From positions 40,845-104,844 of IMG/VR virus record IMGVR_UViG_3300044825_001015: DNA of 64,000 bases. One strand, written 5' to 3'. The notes under the pieces are model-generated. The model worked only from the letters and a program-made list of their open reading frames with translations. It had not been told where the DNA came from and made no database searches. The stretch's first letter is position 1. Each line of letters begins with the position of its first letter. The translations under genes and the position numbers were made by a program. Positions 8,493 to 17,713 of this stretch are shown in pieces. This DNA is from a virus.

Positions 8493-11461
8493 TGAAAAAA
8501 GTAATACAAGTACAAGACTTACAGCCAGGTACAAAATATCTTATTCGTGCCCGTGCAAAAAATCAGTATGATTTTTTTTCTGAGTGGTCACAAACATACG
8601 AATTAAATGTTGTCAAAGATAACGTAAAGCCCTCCAAGCCAGCGAAACCAACTATACAGATTGCTGGTCCTCAAAAGGTTATTGTGTCTCATGATAACAC
8701 TAAGCAGGGAGGCGGCAACCTAGAATTTGATGTAACTGCATATAAAGTTTATACAAATACTACTGCCTCAAATACTGGCGGCACTCTAATACATACAATG
8801 TCTGCAACCAGGCCAGGAAGCGGAATTAACTCTTTTGCCACAATCAATGTAAATGCTCCATTATCAGGAGGGTCTGCACAAACCCTTTACTTTTATGTCA
8901 CAGCAGTAGATAGTGGGGGAAATGAGTCTGATCCATCAGATGCTACAACAGGAACCGCTATAACTTACTTTGACTCTGCTTATATTTCTGAACTTACTGC
9001 AGATAAAATTAGAACAGGAACATTGCAGGCTAATCAATCTATTAGCGTGGGCACACTTTCACCTATCATAATTAAGTCAAATGAAACCAGTCCTCGCGGT
9101 CAAATATACATAGGAACTACAGTAAATCCAACTGGTGCAGTAGGTAGTGGATACAAAGATCCATCTACTGCATTTTATGTAGATTCTACAGGAAAGTTTT
9201 CTCTTAAAGATAAACTATATTGGGACGGAAATACTTTAACGATAGATGGATATTTCCAAATAGGTGATGAAGAAACAACTATTAGCGGTAATCAGATTCG
9301 TACTGGTAATCTAATATCAACTAACTATGTTTCTAATGTATCTGGGCAGCCACAGGCAAAGTCTACTGAATATACTACAGAGGGAACGTGGATTGATTTA
9401 GACGATGGAGAGATATACAGTAAAAACTTTTATCTAACTAGTGCTGGTGACGCAGTATTTAGAGGAAACATTTTTGGGTCTAGAGGTATATTTAATGGAG
9501 AACTTCCTGTATCTAAAATACCAGGATTACAGAATCCAGAAGGTGCAAGAGTTCCTACTGTTATTGTAGAATCAACAAATACCGACGATGGATATTTAGT
9601 ATTCTTTAAAAATACTGGAACTGATTCTGGAGCAGAATTCTATGTTAAGCAAGGCGACGGTACAAATTGGAGAAGAGGCTCATTAGCGCATTTAGATGAT
9701 GTTGCTGGCGGCTTCCTTAGGCTTGGAGCATATCCATCATCTACTGGAATCACCCCAGGAAGAATAAGAATCTTTGCTGAAAGTGCTGGAACTAAGCAAG
9801 GAGAAATTTACCTAGATGCAAGAAGAACTTTTGCTCAGAAAATATTTCTTACTCAGCCATCTACAACAGGAGACTGGGCAACCGACCCAGTAACCAATTT
9901 TTGGAAAGATCCTGATGGAGTTTCTAATGGTCAGGATTTTTTTAAGGTAGGCTCTACTACTGGGTCTGCTATTACTGTAAAGAAAACATCAACAGGAGCA
10001 AATAAGGTAGTCATAAAAGACTACGAAATAGAAGGCGTTTCAGAAGTTGTTGATAATTCAAAAATTACAGTTAATACTGTAGAAATAGGTAAAGGTGTTG
10101 GAGGATCTGGAAAGCATGGCATAAAAATAGATAGTAATAATTATTGGTATGACCCTGCACCACTATCTTCGTCCGATATTGTTTTTAGAGCGGGAGGTTC
10201 TGGTAATGATTCCTTAATAGTTAGAAAAAATGGATCAGTAGAATTTGAAGGAACTACCAATCCGACTGGCGGAGAAATTAAAGGTCTGCTAGTAATCAAA
10301 AATGTCTCTGATCAAACTACATTTTCTATAGGTAAAAATGTATTAACTGGGGGAAGGGACGGAATTCTATTAAATAGTAATAATTACTGGACTTTATCAC
10401 AAACTGGACTAACTGCTAATTTTAGAGTAGGTGGGGCATCAAGATTCCTTGAATGGACTGGATCAGCATTAAATATATCTACAGATTCTATTTTTATTAG
10501 CGGAGATCCTGCAGCAACACAAGCATTTGCTAGTAGTACTGCTACTTCTGCTGCAAATAACGCAGTAGCAACCTTCTCGCTTGTAGATAAGTGGAACGGA
10601 AGTATTTCTGGTGTAAATATTCAAGCATCTGGAATAATTCAAAGCATATACCAGGGAGTTGCTAAAACATATGGAAGTGCAACAAATGGGTGGATATTAG
10701 ACAATAGCGGCTCTCTTCCTAGATTTGATATAGGAACTTCTAATTTTTATCTTAGATGGACTGGTCTTGGACTAAGCATAAAAGGAACTATAGATTCTGG
10801 AACATCAATCCCAGGAGGAGCATTCCAAGATGGTGGAGGGGCAGGATCTGGTCTGCAACTTGGCTCTAATAGAGTAGTTATTACAGATGGCTATGGTGGA
10901 GGAATAGTTTCATTTACTGATGGCGCAGTTCCAACACCAGGACAACTAGGTACTATTCAAGCAGTATCACCAGACACCAATTCAAAATTCTCTGGTCTAG
11001 AAGGCGGAAGAGGAATTCTACTTGGAAATATAGCCTATCCATTTATAGAAATTGGAAAAAATCCTTCTCAAGAAAATAAAATATTACTTCTTACAGCAGC
11101 AAGCGTAGGTCTAGAAATTAGACCAACACATTTTATTTTAAGGGGAGGTTCATCTTCAAGAATTAGAGGAATACCATCCACTAGTAGCCAGCCATCAGGT
11201 AAAAAAGTTTTATATGGAGATGAAAATGAAACTTTAGAGTGGGGTCCTGCTCCAACTGGTGGTGGAGGAACTACATATCAGGCTGGTGCAGGCATAGAAA
11301 TTGATACATCAACAAATCCAGATAGTATAGTAAATACTGGATATAGGATGTTTGGAAATACCTCTGGTTCTGGAGGTAGAATATCTAATAATAATAGAAT
11401 ATATTTTTCGGTACAACCAACTAACGGAATGCAAGACGGCGACCTTTTGGTAGAATTTTAA
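8492..11461 (+). CDS. tail fibre / central tail-tip protein with N-terminal fibronectin III domain (989 aa)
   Basis: Residues 1-150 look like a fibronectin type III domain (LQPGTKYLIRARAKNQ, then YFYVTAVDSGGNESDPSD). Next comes ISELTADKIRTGTLQAN, a segment typical of phage fibre proteins in which the fibre shaft begins. The remainder is a long series of short Gly/Ser/Thr-rich beta repeats, as in trimeric fibres. It probably contacts the host surface. The gene stands between two other fibre-like genes. Confidence 0.7.
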   Translation: MKKVIQVQDLQPGTKYLIRARAKNQYDFFSEWSQTYELNVVKDNVKPSKPAKPTIQIAGPQKVIVSHDNTKQGGGNLEFDVTAYKVYTNTTASNTGGTLIHTMSATRPGSGINSFATINVNAPLSGGSAQTLYFYVTAVDSGGNESDPSDATTGTAITYFDSAYISELTADKIRTGTLQANQSISVGTLSPIIIKSNETSPRGQIYIGTTVNPTGAVGSGYKDPSTAFYVDSTGKFSLKDKLYWDGNTLTIDGYFQIGDEETTISGNQIRTGNLISTNYVSNVSGQPQAKSTEYTTEGTWIDLDDGEIYSKNFYLTSAGDAVFRGNIFGSRGIFNGELPVSKIPGLQNPEGARVPTVIVESTNTDDGYLVFFKNTGTDSGAEFYVKQGDGTNWRRGSLAHLDDVAGGFLRLGAYPSSTGITPGRIRIFAESAGTKQGEIYLDARRTFAQKIFLTQPSTTGDWATDPVTNFWKDPDGVSNGQDFFKVGSTTGSAITVKKTSTGANKVVIKDYEIEGVSEVVDNSKITVNTVEIGKGVGGSGKHGIKIDSNNYWYDPAPLSSSDIVFRAGGSGNDSLIVRKNGSVEFEGTTNPTGGEIKGLLVIKNVSDQTTFSIGKNVLTGGRDGILLNSNNYWTLSQTGLTANFRVGGASRFLEWTGSALNISTDSIFISGDPAATQAFASSTATSAANNAVATFSLVDKWNGSISGVNIQASGIIQSIYQGVAKTYGSATNGWILDNSGSLPRFDIGTSNFYLRWTGLGLSIKGTIDSGTSIPGGAFQDGGGAGSGLQLGSNRVVITDGYGGGIVSFTDGAVPTPGQLGTIQAVSPDTNSKFSGLEGGRGILLGNIAYPFIEIGKNPSQENKILLLTAASVGLEIRPTHFILRGGSSSRIRGIPSTSSQPSGKKVLYGDENETLEWGPAPTGGGGTTYQAGAGIEIDTSTNPDSIVNTGYRMFGNTSGSGGRISNNNRIYFSVQPTNGMQDGDLLVEF

Positions 11462-11462
11462 T

Positions 11463-13997
11463 ATGACAGTAAAAGCATTTAGATCAGCCTGGACATTAGT
11501 TAAAAATATAAAATCATTTAGATCTGGCATTGGATGGACAGATATTAAAAACATACGCGCATGGCGCGACCCCAATGGGGATAATATTGGATTCTGGGAT
11601 CTAGTTTATCCAGATTTACCAATATCTTCTGTAACTCCATTCGTATCTGGTACTGGGGAACCAGGAACTACATTTTCTCTATCCAATAATCAGCCATGGG
11701 TTAATGATGGGTATGTTAGAGTTCAAAATACTACTTACCAATGGGCTAGGTCAACAACATCTGGAGGCCCATATACCAATGTTTCTGGTGCTACTTCATC
11801 AACATACAATATTCAATCATCAGACTTAAATAATTATTTTATATGTAGAATTACAGGAACTAATGCAAAAGGCTCTACAACAGTTAATTCTTCACAAAGT
11901 TTACTAGTTAGTGATCCAAATTACACCTTTAACTTTTTACAGGAATTTGGAGTCAATGCTAACGCAATGATTATATTTGACAAAACAAATAATGTCTTCC
12001 CAGACACCGATATATTAATTATATCAGGAAGAGTACTCGCTTATTTCTTTGGGGACTACAAGCATTTTGATTTATGGTATAGATCAGATGCGACTACATT
12101 TAGACTTTATCATAGGATGTATAGAAATGATAGAACAACTAGGCCATCAACACCAGATATAGAATATGAAATAGTATTTACTAATGGTAGTAGAGTAGTA
12201 GATATATTTGTAATTAATCCAATAGCAACACAATACATATTAGATGATGTAGCATACCTAAAAGATTTTTTCCAGCAATTTAAAAGTTATAATATAGCGA
12301 ATTACGCAGCGGGAAGAAGATTTAGGGTTACTATGGATAGCACTACTGGAATATTTCAGGATTTCGCCTCGCCGTCAACAACAAGTCCTTCATTTACTGA
12401 TGGATGGATATATATTTCTTCTGGTAATGATAGTACTACTGGTACTATTACTTTTAGTTCATTACAAAATTTTCCATCCCCGTTGTCACCAGCACAGACG
12501 TTTGTTGGTCCCTACTTTTCATTTAATAAGTCAAATATGTTTTTCCCAAGATCGGTTACTATTAATAATGTATCCTATTCTAGTACGACTCAAGCAAGCG
12601 TATCTTGGTCGTATGGCACTTCAAGTCCATTAAACGGAACTTCATATACTATAGAAGTTTTGAATTCATCACAAACATCTGTTTTATCTACTCAGAATAC
12701 TACTTTAACTTCAGCAACAGTATCTGGACTTACAGTTGGAACATCATATGTAATTAGAGTTACCCCTAATTCAAGATCAGATTTTTTTGGTCAATATGGA
12801 TTTCCTACTGTGTCAAATTATTTACATGCTACTGTTCCTGGTGCCCCAACTGGAGTAACGGGTACTTCTGGAAATACTCAGGTAGCATTAAGTTGGACAG
12901 CGCCAACCTCTAATGGTGGATCTAACATTACTGGATATAAAATAAGATATTCTACAAATGGTGGTGTTAGTTGGCTTCCAGCAACACCAATTTCTACTGG
13001 AAGCACAACAACTTCATTTACTGTAACTGGACTAACTAATGGGACTTCATATATATTTCAGGTACTTGCTACCAATGCAATTGGAGATGGGGCATGGTCT
13101 TCATCCAGTTCATCAGTCACTCCGCAAGCAGTTGCTAGTAGAATTGGAGTAACGGTTTCCCCTGCTAGTGTACAAACTTTAAGTCAGACTGCTACATTTA
13201 CTGCACAATTACAGGATAATGCAACTCCGCCTAATAATGTTTCTATAAGTGGTAGAAGTATAACTTTTACATTAAATCCAGCCGCTGGAGGAAGTATTAA
13301 TACAACATCTGGGACAACAGATGCTAATGGCAGGGCGCAAGTTACATTTACTTCTGGATCACTAGGAGGAACTGCAACTGTTACTGCCACATCTACTGGA
13401 TTAACTCAAGGTTCAGCAGATTTAACAGTAACCCTTAGAGATGCATTAAATCCAACAATAACTGGAACTAGCACTACTAAAGGGGTCTCATTTTCAAATA
13501 CGAATCGTGACGCTGCATGGACATATTCTAATTGGATTGGACCTACAGTTGGAACGCTAGAATCTGGGGACTCGTATAATAATGCACAGTTCGATATATT
13601 AGTTCCAAGAGTAAAAAATCAAAATCCAAGTCTGACTGTAAATAGAACTGTCGGAAGTGGAGGAAACGCAGAAACAACAGATACTACATTTAATGCTAAT
13701 AGAAGCGTATCTATACAACTAATTTCATCAAGATCTGGGTATGCTTCTGGATTTAGTAATAGCGCTACCGCTACTGCTGGAGTTAGCATAGATGCTACTA
13801 GATCATATCAATGGCAACAATTTACTAATGGAACATGGAACACAAGTTTTGGAACAGCATTTTCAGGAATGCAAACCTTCAGATTGTCGTGGAGTAATAG
13901 AACCTTTACTTCTAGACAAATTAGATGTAGGGTAACTACTACATTTAGTGATGGCACTTCTGATATATCATTCAGCAATGAGCCAACTATTCCATAA
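11463..13997 (+). CDS. tail fibre with fibronectin III and bacterial Ig-like domains (844 aa)
   Basis: Modular surface protein. A short N-terminal segment is followed by an Ig-like or FN3 region, a unique domain (residues ~160-350), two FN3 domains (around 360-550; TVPGAPTGVTGTSGNTQ and YIFQVLATNAIGDGAW) and a Big_1-like domain (around 560-650, TDANGRAQVTFTSG). The C-terminal domain resembles none of these. FN3 and Big domains on phage fibres are thought to bind surface glycans. It is the last gene of the tail block and is followed by a promoter-like -10. Confidence 0.7.
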   Translation: MTVKAFRSAWTLVKNIKSFRSGIGWTDIKNIRAWRDPNGDNIGFWDLVYPDLPISSVTPFVSGTGEPGTTFSLSNNQPWVNDGYVRVQNTTYQWARSTTSGGPYTNVSGATSSTYNIQSSDLNNYFICRITGTNAKGSTTVNSSQSLLVSDPNYTFNFLQEFGVNANAMIIFDKTNNVFPDTDILIISGRVLAYFFGDYKHFDLWYRSDATTFRLYHRMYRNDRTTRPSTPDIEYEIVFTNGSRVVDIFVINPIATQYILDDVAYLKDFFQQFKSYNIANYAAGRRFRVTMDSTTGIFQDFASPSTTSPSFTDGWIYISSGNDSTTGTITFSSLQNFPSPLSPAQTFVGPYFSFNKSNMFFPRSVTINNVSYSSTTQASVSWSYGTSSPLNGTSYTIEVLNSSQTSVLSTQNTTLTSATVSGLTVGTSYVIRVTPNSRSDFFGQYGFPTVSNYLHATVPGAPTGVTGTSGNTQVALSWTAPTSNGGSNITGYKIRYSTNGGVSWLPATPISTGSTTTSFTVTGLTNGTSYIFQVLATNAIGDGAWSSSSSSVTPQAVASRIGVTVSPASVQTLSQTATFTAQLQDNATPPNNVSISGRSITFTLNPAAGGSINTTSGTTDANGRAQVTFTSGSLGGTATVTATSTGLTQGSADLTVTLRDALNPTITGTSTTKGVSFSNTNRDAAWTYSNWIGPTVGTLESGDSYNNAQFDILVPRVKNQNPSLTVNRTVGSGGNAETTDTTFNANRSVSIQLISSRSGYASGFSNSATATAGVSIDATRSYQWQQFTNGTWNTSFGTAFSGMQTFRLSWSNRTFTSRQIRCRVTTTFSDGTSDISFSNEPTIP

Positions 13998-14006
13998 TGA
14001 TATAAT
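13998..14006 (+). promoter_or_regulatory. extended -10 promoter element TGATATAAT before gene block at 14023
   Basis: TGATATAAT overlaps the fibre stop codon (TAATGATATAAT) and is followed 9 nt later by a strong Shine-Dalgarno AAGGAGG ahead of the ATG at 14023. It probably marks a new transcription unit for the small genes downstream of the tail operon. A -35 is not obvious. Confidence 0.5.
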
Positions 14007-14022
14007 ATAAAAGGAGGTAAAA

Positions 14023-14244
14023 ATGGAAGCATATCAAGTATTGACAAATGAAGAAAAAGCAACTTCTATTAGATCTAAGATAAAAAGTCTTCAGTACCAA
14101 AAGTACAGTTTTGAATTAGATTTAATTGCAGAAAACGCTATTAGCGAGCCAAATCAAACATCTATTTCTGAAATTCAAAAACAAATAGATAATTTAAATG
14201 ATCGTCAGGCTGCTCTTCAATCTGAATTAGATAGCATATCTTAA
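14023..14244 (+). CDS. small coiled-coil protein (73 aa)
   Basis: The start is fixed by AAGGAGG 8 nt upstream. The protein is almost entirely helical with heptad-like spacing (SEIQKQIDNLNDRQAALQ), so a coiled coil is likely. It opens the unit that begins at the promoter element at 13998. The function is unknown. Confidence 0.6.
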   Translation: MEAYQVLTNEEKATSIRSKIKSLQYQKYSFELDLIAENAISEPNQTSISEIQKQIDNLNDRQAALQSELDSIS

Positions 14245-14245
14245 T

Positions 14246-14701
14246 ATGGAAAGCATAGTAGTTGATACAGATATAGAATTAGGAGAGTGGCCTCAAGAAT
14301 TTTCTGGCGCTTGGATGTATATCTACTACGATTTTCCTACTACAGATACAGTAATGTGCCTGTTTTTTGATTCAGATTTTGAAGAAGGAACTGTCATAGA
14401 AGGATATAGACCAACTATACAAATTCCATCAGCATATGTATCCTGGAAAGAAGATGGGGTATGCAGAGATATATTTGTACATCCAGATTTTAGAAGGCTT
14501 GGCGTAGGGTCAAAACTCTGCGCCTATGCTCGTTCTTATTTATTAAAAGAAGATAAAGTATTCAATGCTCCAGAAACAATGTCTGCTGCTGCTGACGGAA
14601 TGTATGAAAAAATTTCAGAGGTATATGGAGAGCCTTATCACACTCCAAATGTAGTTTCACATCCAATACCGTATGGCTATTGGGGAGGATATTTAGTATA
14701 A
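14246..14701 (+). CDS. GNAT-family N-acetyltransferase (151 aa)
   Basis: The acetyl-CoA binding motif A is clear: IFVHPDFRRLGVGSKLCAYA (residues 77-96), with the R-R-L-G-V-G-S-K pyrophosphate loop at 83-90. The upstream strands match the GNAT fold, and the length is normal for a single-domain enzyme. The substrate cannot be told. It lies right after fibre genes, so it could modify phage structural proteins, a host protein or a small molecule. Confidence 0.75.
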   Translation: MESIVVDTDIELGEWPQEFSGAWMYIYYDFPTTDTVMCLFFDSDFEEGTVIEGYRPTIQIPSAYVSWKEDGVCRDIFVHPDFRRLGVGSKLCAYARSYLLKEDKVFNAPETMSAAADGMYEKISEVYGEPYHTPNVVSHPIPYGYWGGYLV

Positions 14702-14726
14702 TGTACTTACTATTGAAAGGATTTTT

Positions 14727-14900
14727 ATGTCAAACACATTAGAGTTAGTAGTGCAAGAACTTCAAAATAGAATTGGTCAGATTACATCAAACTATGAACT
14801 TCAGATGGCTATGCTAAAGGCTCAAGCCACAGATGAGATTCAAAAGCGTGACGCACAGATTCAAGAACTTCAAGAGGGCAAGCCAAAGGAAACTAAGTGA
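14727..14900 (+). CDS. small coiled-coil protein (57 aa)
   Basis: The ATG at 14727 follows GAAAGGATTTTT. The short helical protein starts MSNTLELVVQELQNRIGQ and ends in a charged coil (IQELQEGKPKETK). Its stop overlaps the GTG start of the next gene (GTGA). Position and composition suggest a small structural accessory or chaperone; this is inference. Confidence 0.55.
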   Translation: MSNTLELVVQELQNRIGQITSNYELQMAMLKAQATDEIQKRDAQIQELQEGKPKETK

Positions 14901-15292
14901 GTGCAATCAATGAAGCATATGCAAGAATAGATTTTGCATATCTTAGATCATTGGAAGAAAAAATAGCAGCGCTAGATAGTAAAGTTGCTGATCTAGATAA
15001 GCAAGTTGATAATCTAGATGGAGAAGATAATAGTTTTTCAAATAAAAGATTTGTTACTAAAAGAATATCTTTAAATGCAAAAACTAATTCTGGTAAAGTT
15101 ACTTTTAGCCCAGCGTTTGCTTCCGTTCCAGTAGTTGTATTCTCTGCCCAAGATGATTCTGGTGTTTCTAGATCAATAACTATTACTGAAATTACTAAGG
15201 ATTATGTTAAGTTTTCTGTAAAAGTTGTATCTGGAACATCTAAGACTGGTAAATATTCAATTCATATGATGGCGTTGGGTAGAAGTAAGTAG
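14897..15292 (+). CDS. H-type-lectin-like minor structural protein (131 aa)
   Basis: The GTG start overlaps the preceding stop. The N-terminus is a coiled coil (about residues 10-40, EEKIAALDSKVADLDKQVDN). The C-terminal ~85 residues form a beta-rich domain (VTFSPAFASVPVVVFSAQDD) whose strand pattern resembles the small lectin domains at phage fibre tips. It is probably a trimeric fibre-tip or decoration protein. The lectin fold is an inference. Confidence 0.5.
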   Translation: MSAINEAYARIDFAYLRSLEEKIAALDSKVADLDKQVDNLDGEDNSFSNKRFVTKRISLNAKTNSGKVTFSPAFASVPVVVFSAQDDSGVSRSITITEITKDYVKFSVKVVSGTSKTGKYSIHMMALGRSK

Positions 15293-15552
15293 TGCCATAC
15301 AAGCCAATAAATAATTGGTCTGGAAGAAAAACAAAAATACAAGATGGATATGTTTTAGTCTGGATTCCAGAGCATCCAAAATGTTTTGGTGGCGGGTGGT
15401 ATTATGAACATCGACTAGTCATGGAAAAAAAGTATTCTAGAATACTAAAAGATTGGGAAACAGTACATCATATAAATGGTGACAAAGAATATAACGAGGA
15501 GTATAATCTTTTCGTATGTACTCGCGCCCAACATATGAAGGCGCATAAATAG
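15292..15552 (+). CDS. HNH endonuclease-like protein (86 aa)
   Basis: GTG start in a TAGTG overlap. It has the HNH_3-type layout: YYEHRLVMEK (His40), TVHHINGDK (His59/60, Asn62) and a final segment with Asn72, His81 and His85. It is short and lacks a DNA-binding extension. It is probably a free-standing homing-type nuclease inserted between structural and accessory genes. Confidence 0.7.
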   Translation: MPYKPINNWSGRKTKIQDGYVLVWIPEHPKCFGGGWYYEHRLVMEKKYSRILKDWETVHHINGDKEYNEEYNLFVCTRAQHMKAHK

Positions 15553-15563
15553 ATAGGAATTTT

Positions 15564-16319
15564 ATGAATAACGATTTAAAGTGGATGATGGTTTCAGACG
15601 TTCACTTTCCTAGGCACGACCCGCGTAAGGTAGAACTATTTCTTAAAGTAATGAAATGGTTTAAGCCAGATGCAGTAGACTTGCTTGGAGATATTGACGA
15701 TGCAGATTCCACAAGTCGTTGGGCGGCTGATAAGCCGTTAGAAATGTCAATTTCATTAGAAGATGGAGGGGTTCGTGAAACAAGACAGTTCCTCAAGGAC
15801 ATTAGAAAGATCGTACCCAATGCTGATTGTCATTTTCACGATGGGAATCATGGCTGGACTCGCCACGGCGAATACCTTGCTAAAAAAGCGCCACAATTCC
15901 TTGAATTAGTAACCGCAGATACATTATATGATTATTCAAATGCTGGGTTTGAGTGGCACAATTGGAATGAACCTCCAGTAAAAAGATTTGGAGACATGTA
16001 TGGTCATCATGGAGAATCTATCTCTAAGCACGCTGGAGAATCAGTTCGTAATGACGTAAACAATTGGGGCGTTTCTCTAGTGCGAGGACATTCTCACAGA
16101 ATGGGTGCATACTTCCAGACATATAATCTTTCTGGTCAAGAGTTGCGTGGCTATGAAATTGGGCATCTTTGTGATGAAGATCAGATGGACTACTCTATCC
16201 AAAAGAACTGGCAGGCAGGATTTGCTGTAGCCCATGTCGTAAATGATTATCCTCACATGCAACTAATTCAGATTCATGATTATACCTGTGTTGTAGATGG
16301 AAAGGTATTTACAGCATGA
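15564..16319 (+). CDS. calcineurin-like metallophosphoesterase (251 aa)
   Basis: All metallophosphatase motifs are present in order: SDVH (Asp12, His14), LGDIDD (Asp43), DGNHGW (Asn95, His96), YGHHG (His148/149) and RGHSH (His176, His178). It would use a dinuclear metal centre to cut phosphoester bonds. Possible substrates are nucleic acid ends or cyclic nucleotides, and the sequence does not decide. It overlaps the next small gene by ATGA. Confidence 0.8.
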   Translation: MNNDLKWMMVSDVHFPRHDPRKVELFLKVMKWFKPDAVDLLGDIDDADSTSRWAADKPLEMSISLEDGGVRETRQFLKDIRKIVPNADCHFHDGNHGWTRHGEYLAKKAPQFLELVTADTLYDYSNAGFEWHNWNEPPVKRFGDMYGHHGESISKHAGESVRNDVNNWGVSLVRGHSHRMGAYFQTYNLSGQELRGYEIGHLCDEDQMDYSIQKNWQAGFAVAHVVNDYPHMQLIQIHDYTCVVDGKVFTA

Positions 16320-16486
16320 ATCACAAAAAATGTGGCGGAAGTGTATTTATTGATAGAGTTTTTAGTCATGAATTAAGACTAGATTTATTCTGCCTCAGAT
16401 GTGGTAATAGATGGTTTATTAAACGAAACAAAGGTGCTTTTGGAAGATGGTTAAGCGAAATAGAATTAAAAAAGGCTCTTCCCTAA
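16316..16486 (+). CDS. small zinc-ribbon-like protein (56 aa)
   Basis: The ATG overlaps the phosphoesterase stop. The protein has Cys6, then LFCLRCGNRWF with Cys30/Cys33, then a basic helix. This resembles a degenerate zinc ribbon with few ligands. It overlaps the start of the next gene by about 40 nt in another frame. It could be a nucleic-acid-binding accessory; the function is unknown. Confidence 0.55.
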   Translation: MNHKKCGGSVFIDRVFSHELRLDLFCLRCGNRWFIKRNKGAFGRWLSEIELKKALP

Positions 16487-16962
16487 GATACTTTTTTTTA
16501 AATGGTCAACATCATAAATGTTTAAGAATTAGTAGATCTGAAGATATCCTAGTTGCTTGGAATTACCCAGATGGTAAAAGAGTTACATATATTTGGTCTG
16601 TTGCTAAAAAAGATATAGGTCGTGCATTTACTGTTAAAATGGTATCAAATATATTCCAAAGAGACAGATTAATAATTCACGACTATATAAAAAATGGTAA
16701 GATAAAAAGACCAGCACAGACCTATTCTCTAGATGGAGAGAAAAGGCCAGGTAAGTTTTTATTTAGTGAAGATGATTTAAGAGATTTACATTCTTATTTA
16801 TTGACTGTCCATAGGGGAAGGCCCAGAAAAGATGGACAAATAACTCAGTCTAAGGTAATGTCTAGGGCAGAACTAGAAGCACTAATGAGAGAAGATACTG
16901 TTTTATATACAAAAGACTCTGCTGGAGAATTTGTTCCAGTATGGAAGCAACCAGATTGGTGA
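16447..16962 (+). CDS. basic protein, probably DNA-binding (171 aa)
   Basis: Strongly basic. A beta-rich N-terminal half includes YPDGKRVTYIWSVAKKDIGR. The C-terminal half has an RGRPRKDG stretch, reminiscent of an AT-hook, followed by a helix with KVMSRAELEALMRED. It lies just ahead of the replication genes. A DNA-binding or regulatory role is inferred; no family was named with confidence. Confidence 0.5.
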   Translation: MVKRNRIKKGSSLRYFFLNGQHHKCLRISRSEDILVAWNYPDGKRVTYIWSVAKKDIGRAFTVKMVSNIFQRDRLIIHDYIKNGKIKRPAQTYSLDGEKRPGKFLFSEDDLRDLHSYLLTVHRGRPRKDGQITQSKVMSRAELEALMREDTVLYTKDSAGEFVPVWKQPDW

Positions 16963-16964
16963 TT

Positions 16965-17198
16965 ATGGGTAAAAAGAAAAAGCAAGAAGATAAAATATTA
17001 GATCAAGATGGAATCCTTAGTGAGTGTGCAACATCGTTAGATACAGCATTTACTTATGCTGTTGAGCATAGGGATGTTGAGGCTATGCTGGCAGTATCAG
17101 ATAGATGGCTAAGACTTTATGCTATGCTATCCCAATTAGAAGAAGATCAAAAAGAACAATTAAAGTTAGGATTTATTGATGACAACTCACAATCATGA
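16965..17198 (+). CDS. hypothetical protein (77 aa)
   Basis: The start ATG at 16965 (MGKKKKQEDK) is preferred over the upstream in-frame ATG at 16941 because it follows the previous stop by 2 nt. The protein is acidic and helical after a Lys-rich N-terminus. It overlaps the next gene by 20 nt. No known family was recognised; it lies in the run-up to the helicase. Confidence 0.55.
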   Translation: MGKKKKQEDKILDQDGILSECATSLDTAFTYAVEHRDVEAMLAVSDRWLRLYAMLSQLEEDQKEQLKLGFIDDNSQS

Positions 17199-17397
17199 AT
17201 CGACTAATGTCAGAGTAGAGTTACAGTTTGTAAGAAATCTTGGTAACTATGAAAGTTTAAGAGTGTCTATTGGAGTAGAAGACTATGTTCGTCAAGGAGA
17301 AACTGTTGACGCAGCAACCGATAGGGTGTATGATTTCGTAGAAGGAAAAATTGTAGAAAAGGTTTCAGATATTGAGAAGGAGTTAAAGAATGGCTAA
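17179..17397 (+). CDS. hypothetical protein (72 aa)
   Basis: Starts MTTHNHESTNVRVELQFVRN and continues with alternating strands and a C-terminal helix (DFVEGKIVEKVSDIEKEL). The compact alpha/beta pattern resembles small conserved phage proteins encoded beside replication genes. It overlaps the next gene by 8 nt. No function can be assigned. Confidence 0.55.
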   Translation: MTTHNHESTNVRVELQFVRNLGNYESLRVSIGVEDYVRQGETVDAATDRVYDFVEGKIVEKVSDIEKELKNG

Positions 17398-17713
17398 GGC
17401 TGATACCAAACAGCCATACGCACTTCTAAGCCTTTATGAAAAATTGTATACTGAAAAGTACAACAAAAGTGCCCGACTTAATAAGTTCAAAGAAAAGTGG
17501 GCTATGCAAGACGTTATTGAATCAGTCGGCTATGACAGGGCGAGAGAACTGCTTGAGTATTATTTTCGCGTTACTAAGCAGGGGCATCCGATTCAATGGT
17601 TCTTCTATAATTTCGACAGACTAGACGAAATGCTTCTTCAATCAGAAGAAGATGCAATAAGGCGCAGGAAAATGCGCGAGGCTACTAAGAAGATGGTGGA
17701 GGAAAGACTATGA
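17390..17713 (+). CDS. possible helicase-loader-like protein (107 aa)
   Basis: Helical, basic protein (MAKADTKQPYALLSLYEKLY, with C-terminal RRRKMREATKKMVEERL) translationally coupled to the DnaB-like helicase by an ATGA overlap. Several phages encode a small helicase-loading protein in this place. No AAA+ motifs are present, so a T7- or lambda-type assignment is not possible. The role is inferred from coupling alone. Confidence 0.4.
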   Translation: MAKADTKQPYALLSLYEKLYTEKYNKSARLNKFKEKWAMQDVIESVGYDRARELLEYYFRVTKQGHPIQWFFYNFDRLDEMLLQSEEDAIRRRKMREATKKMVEERL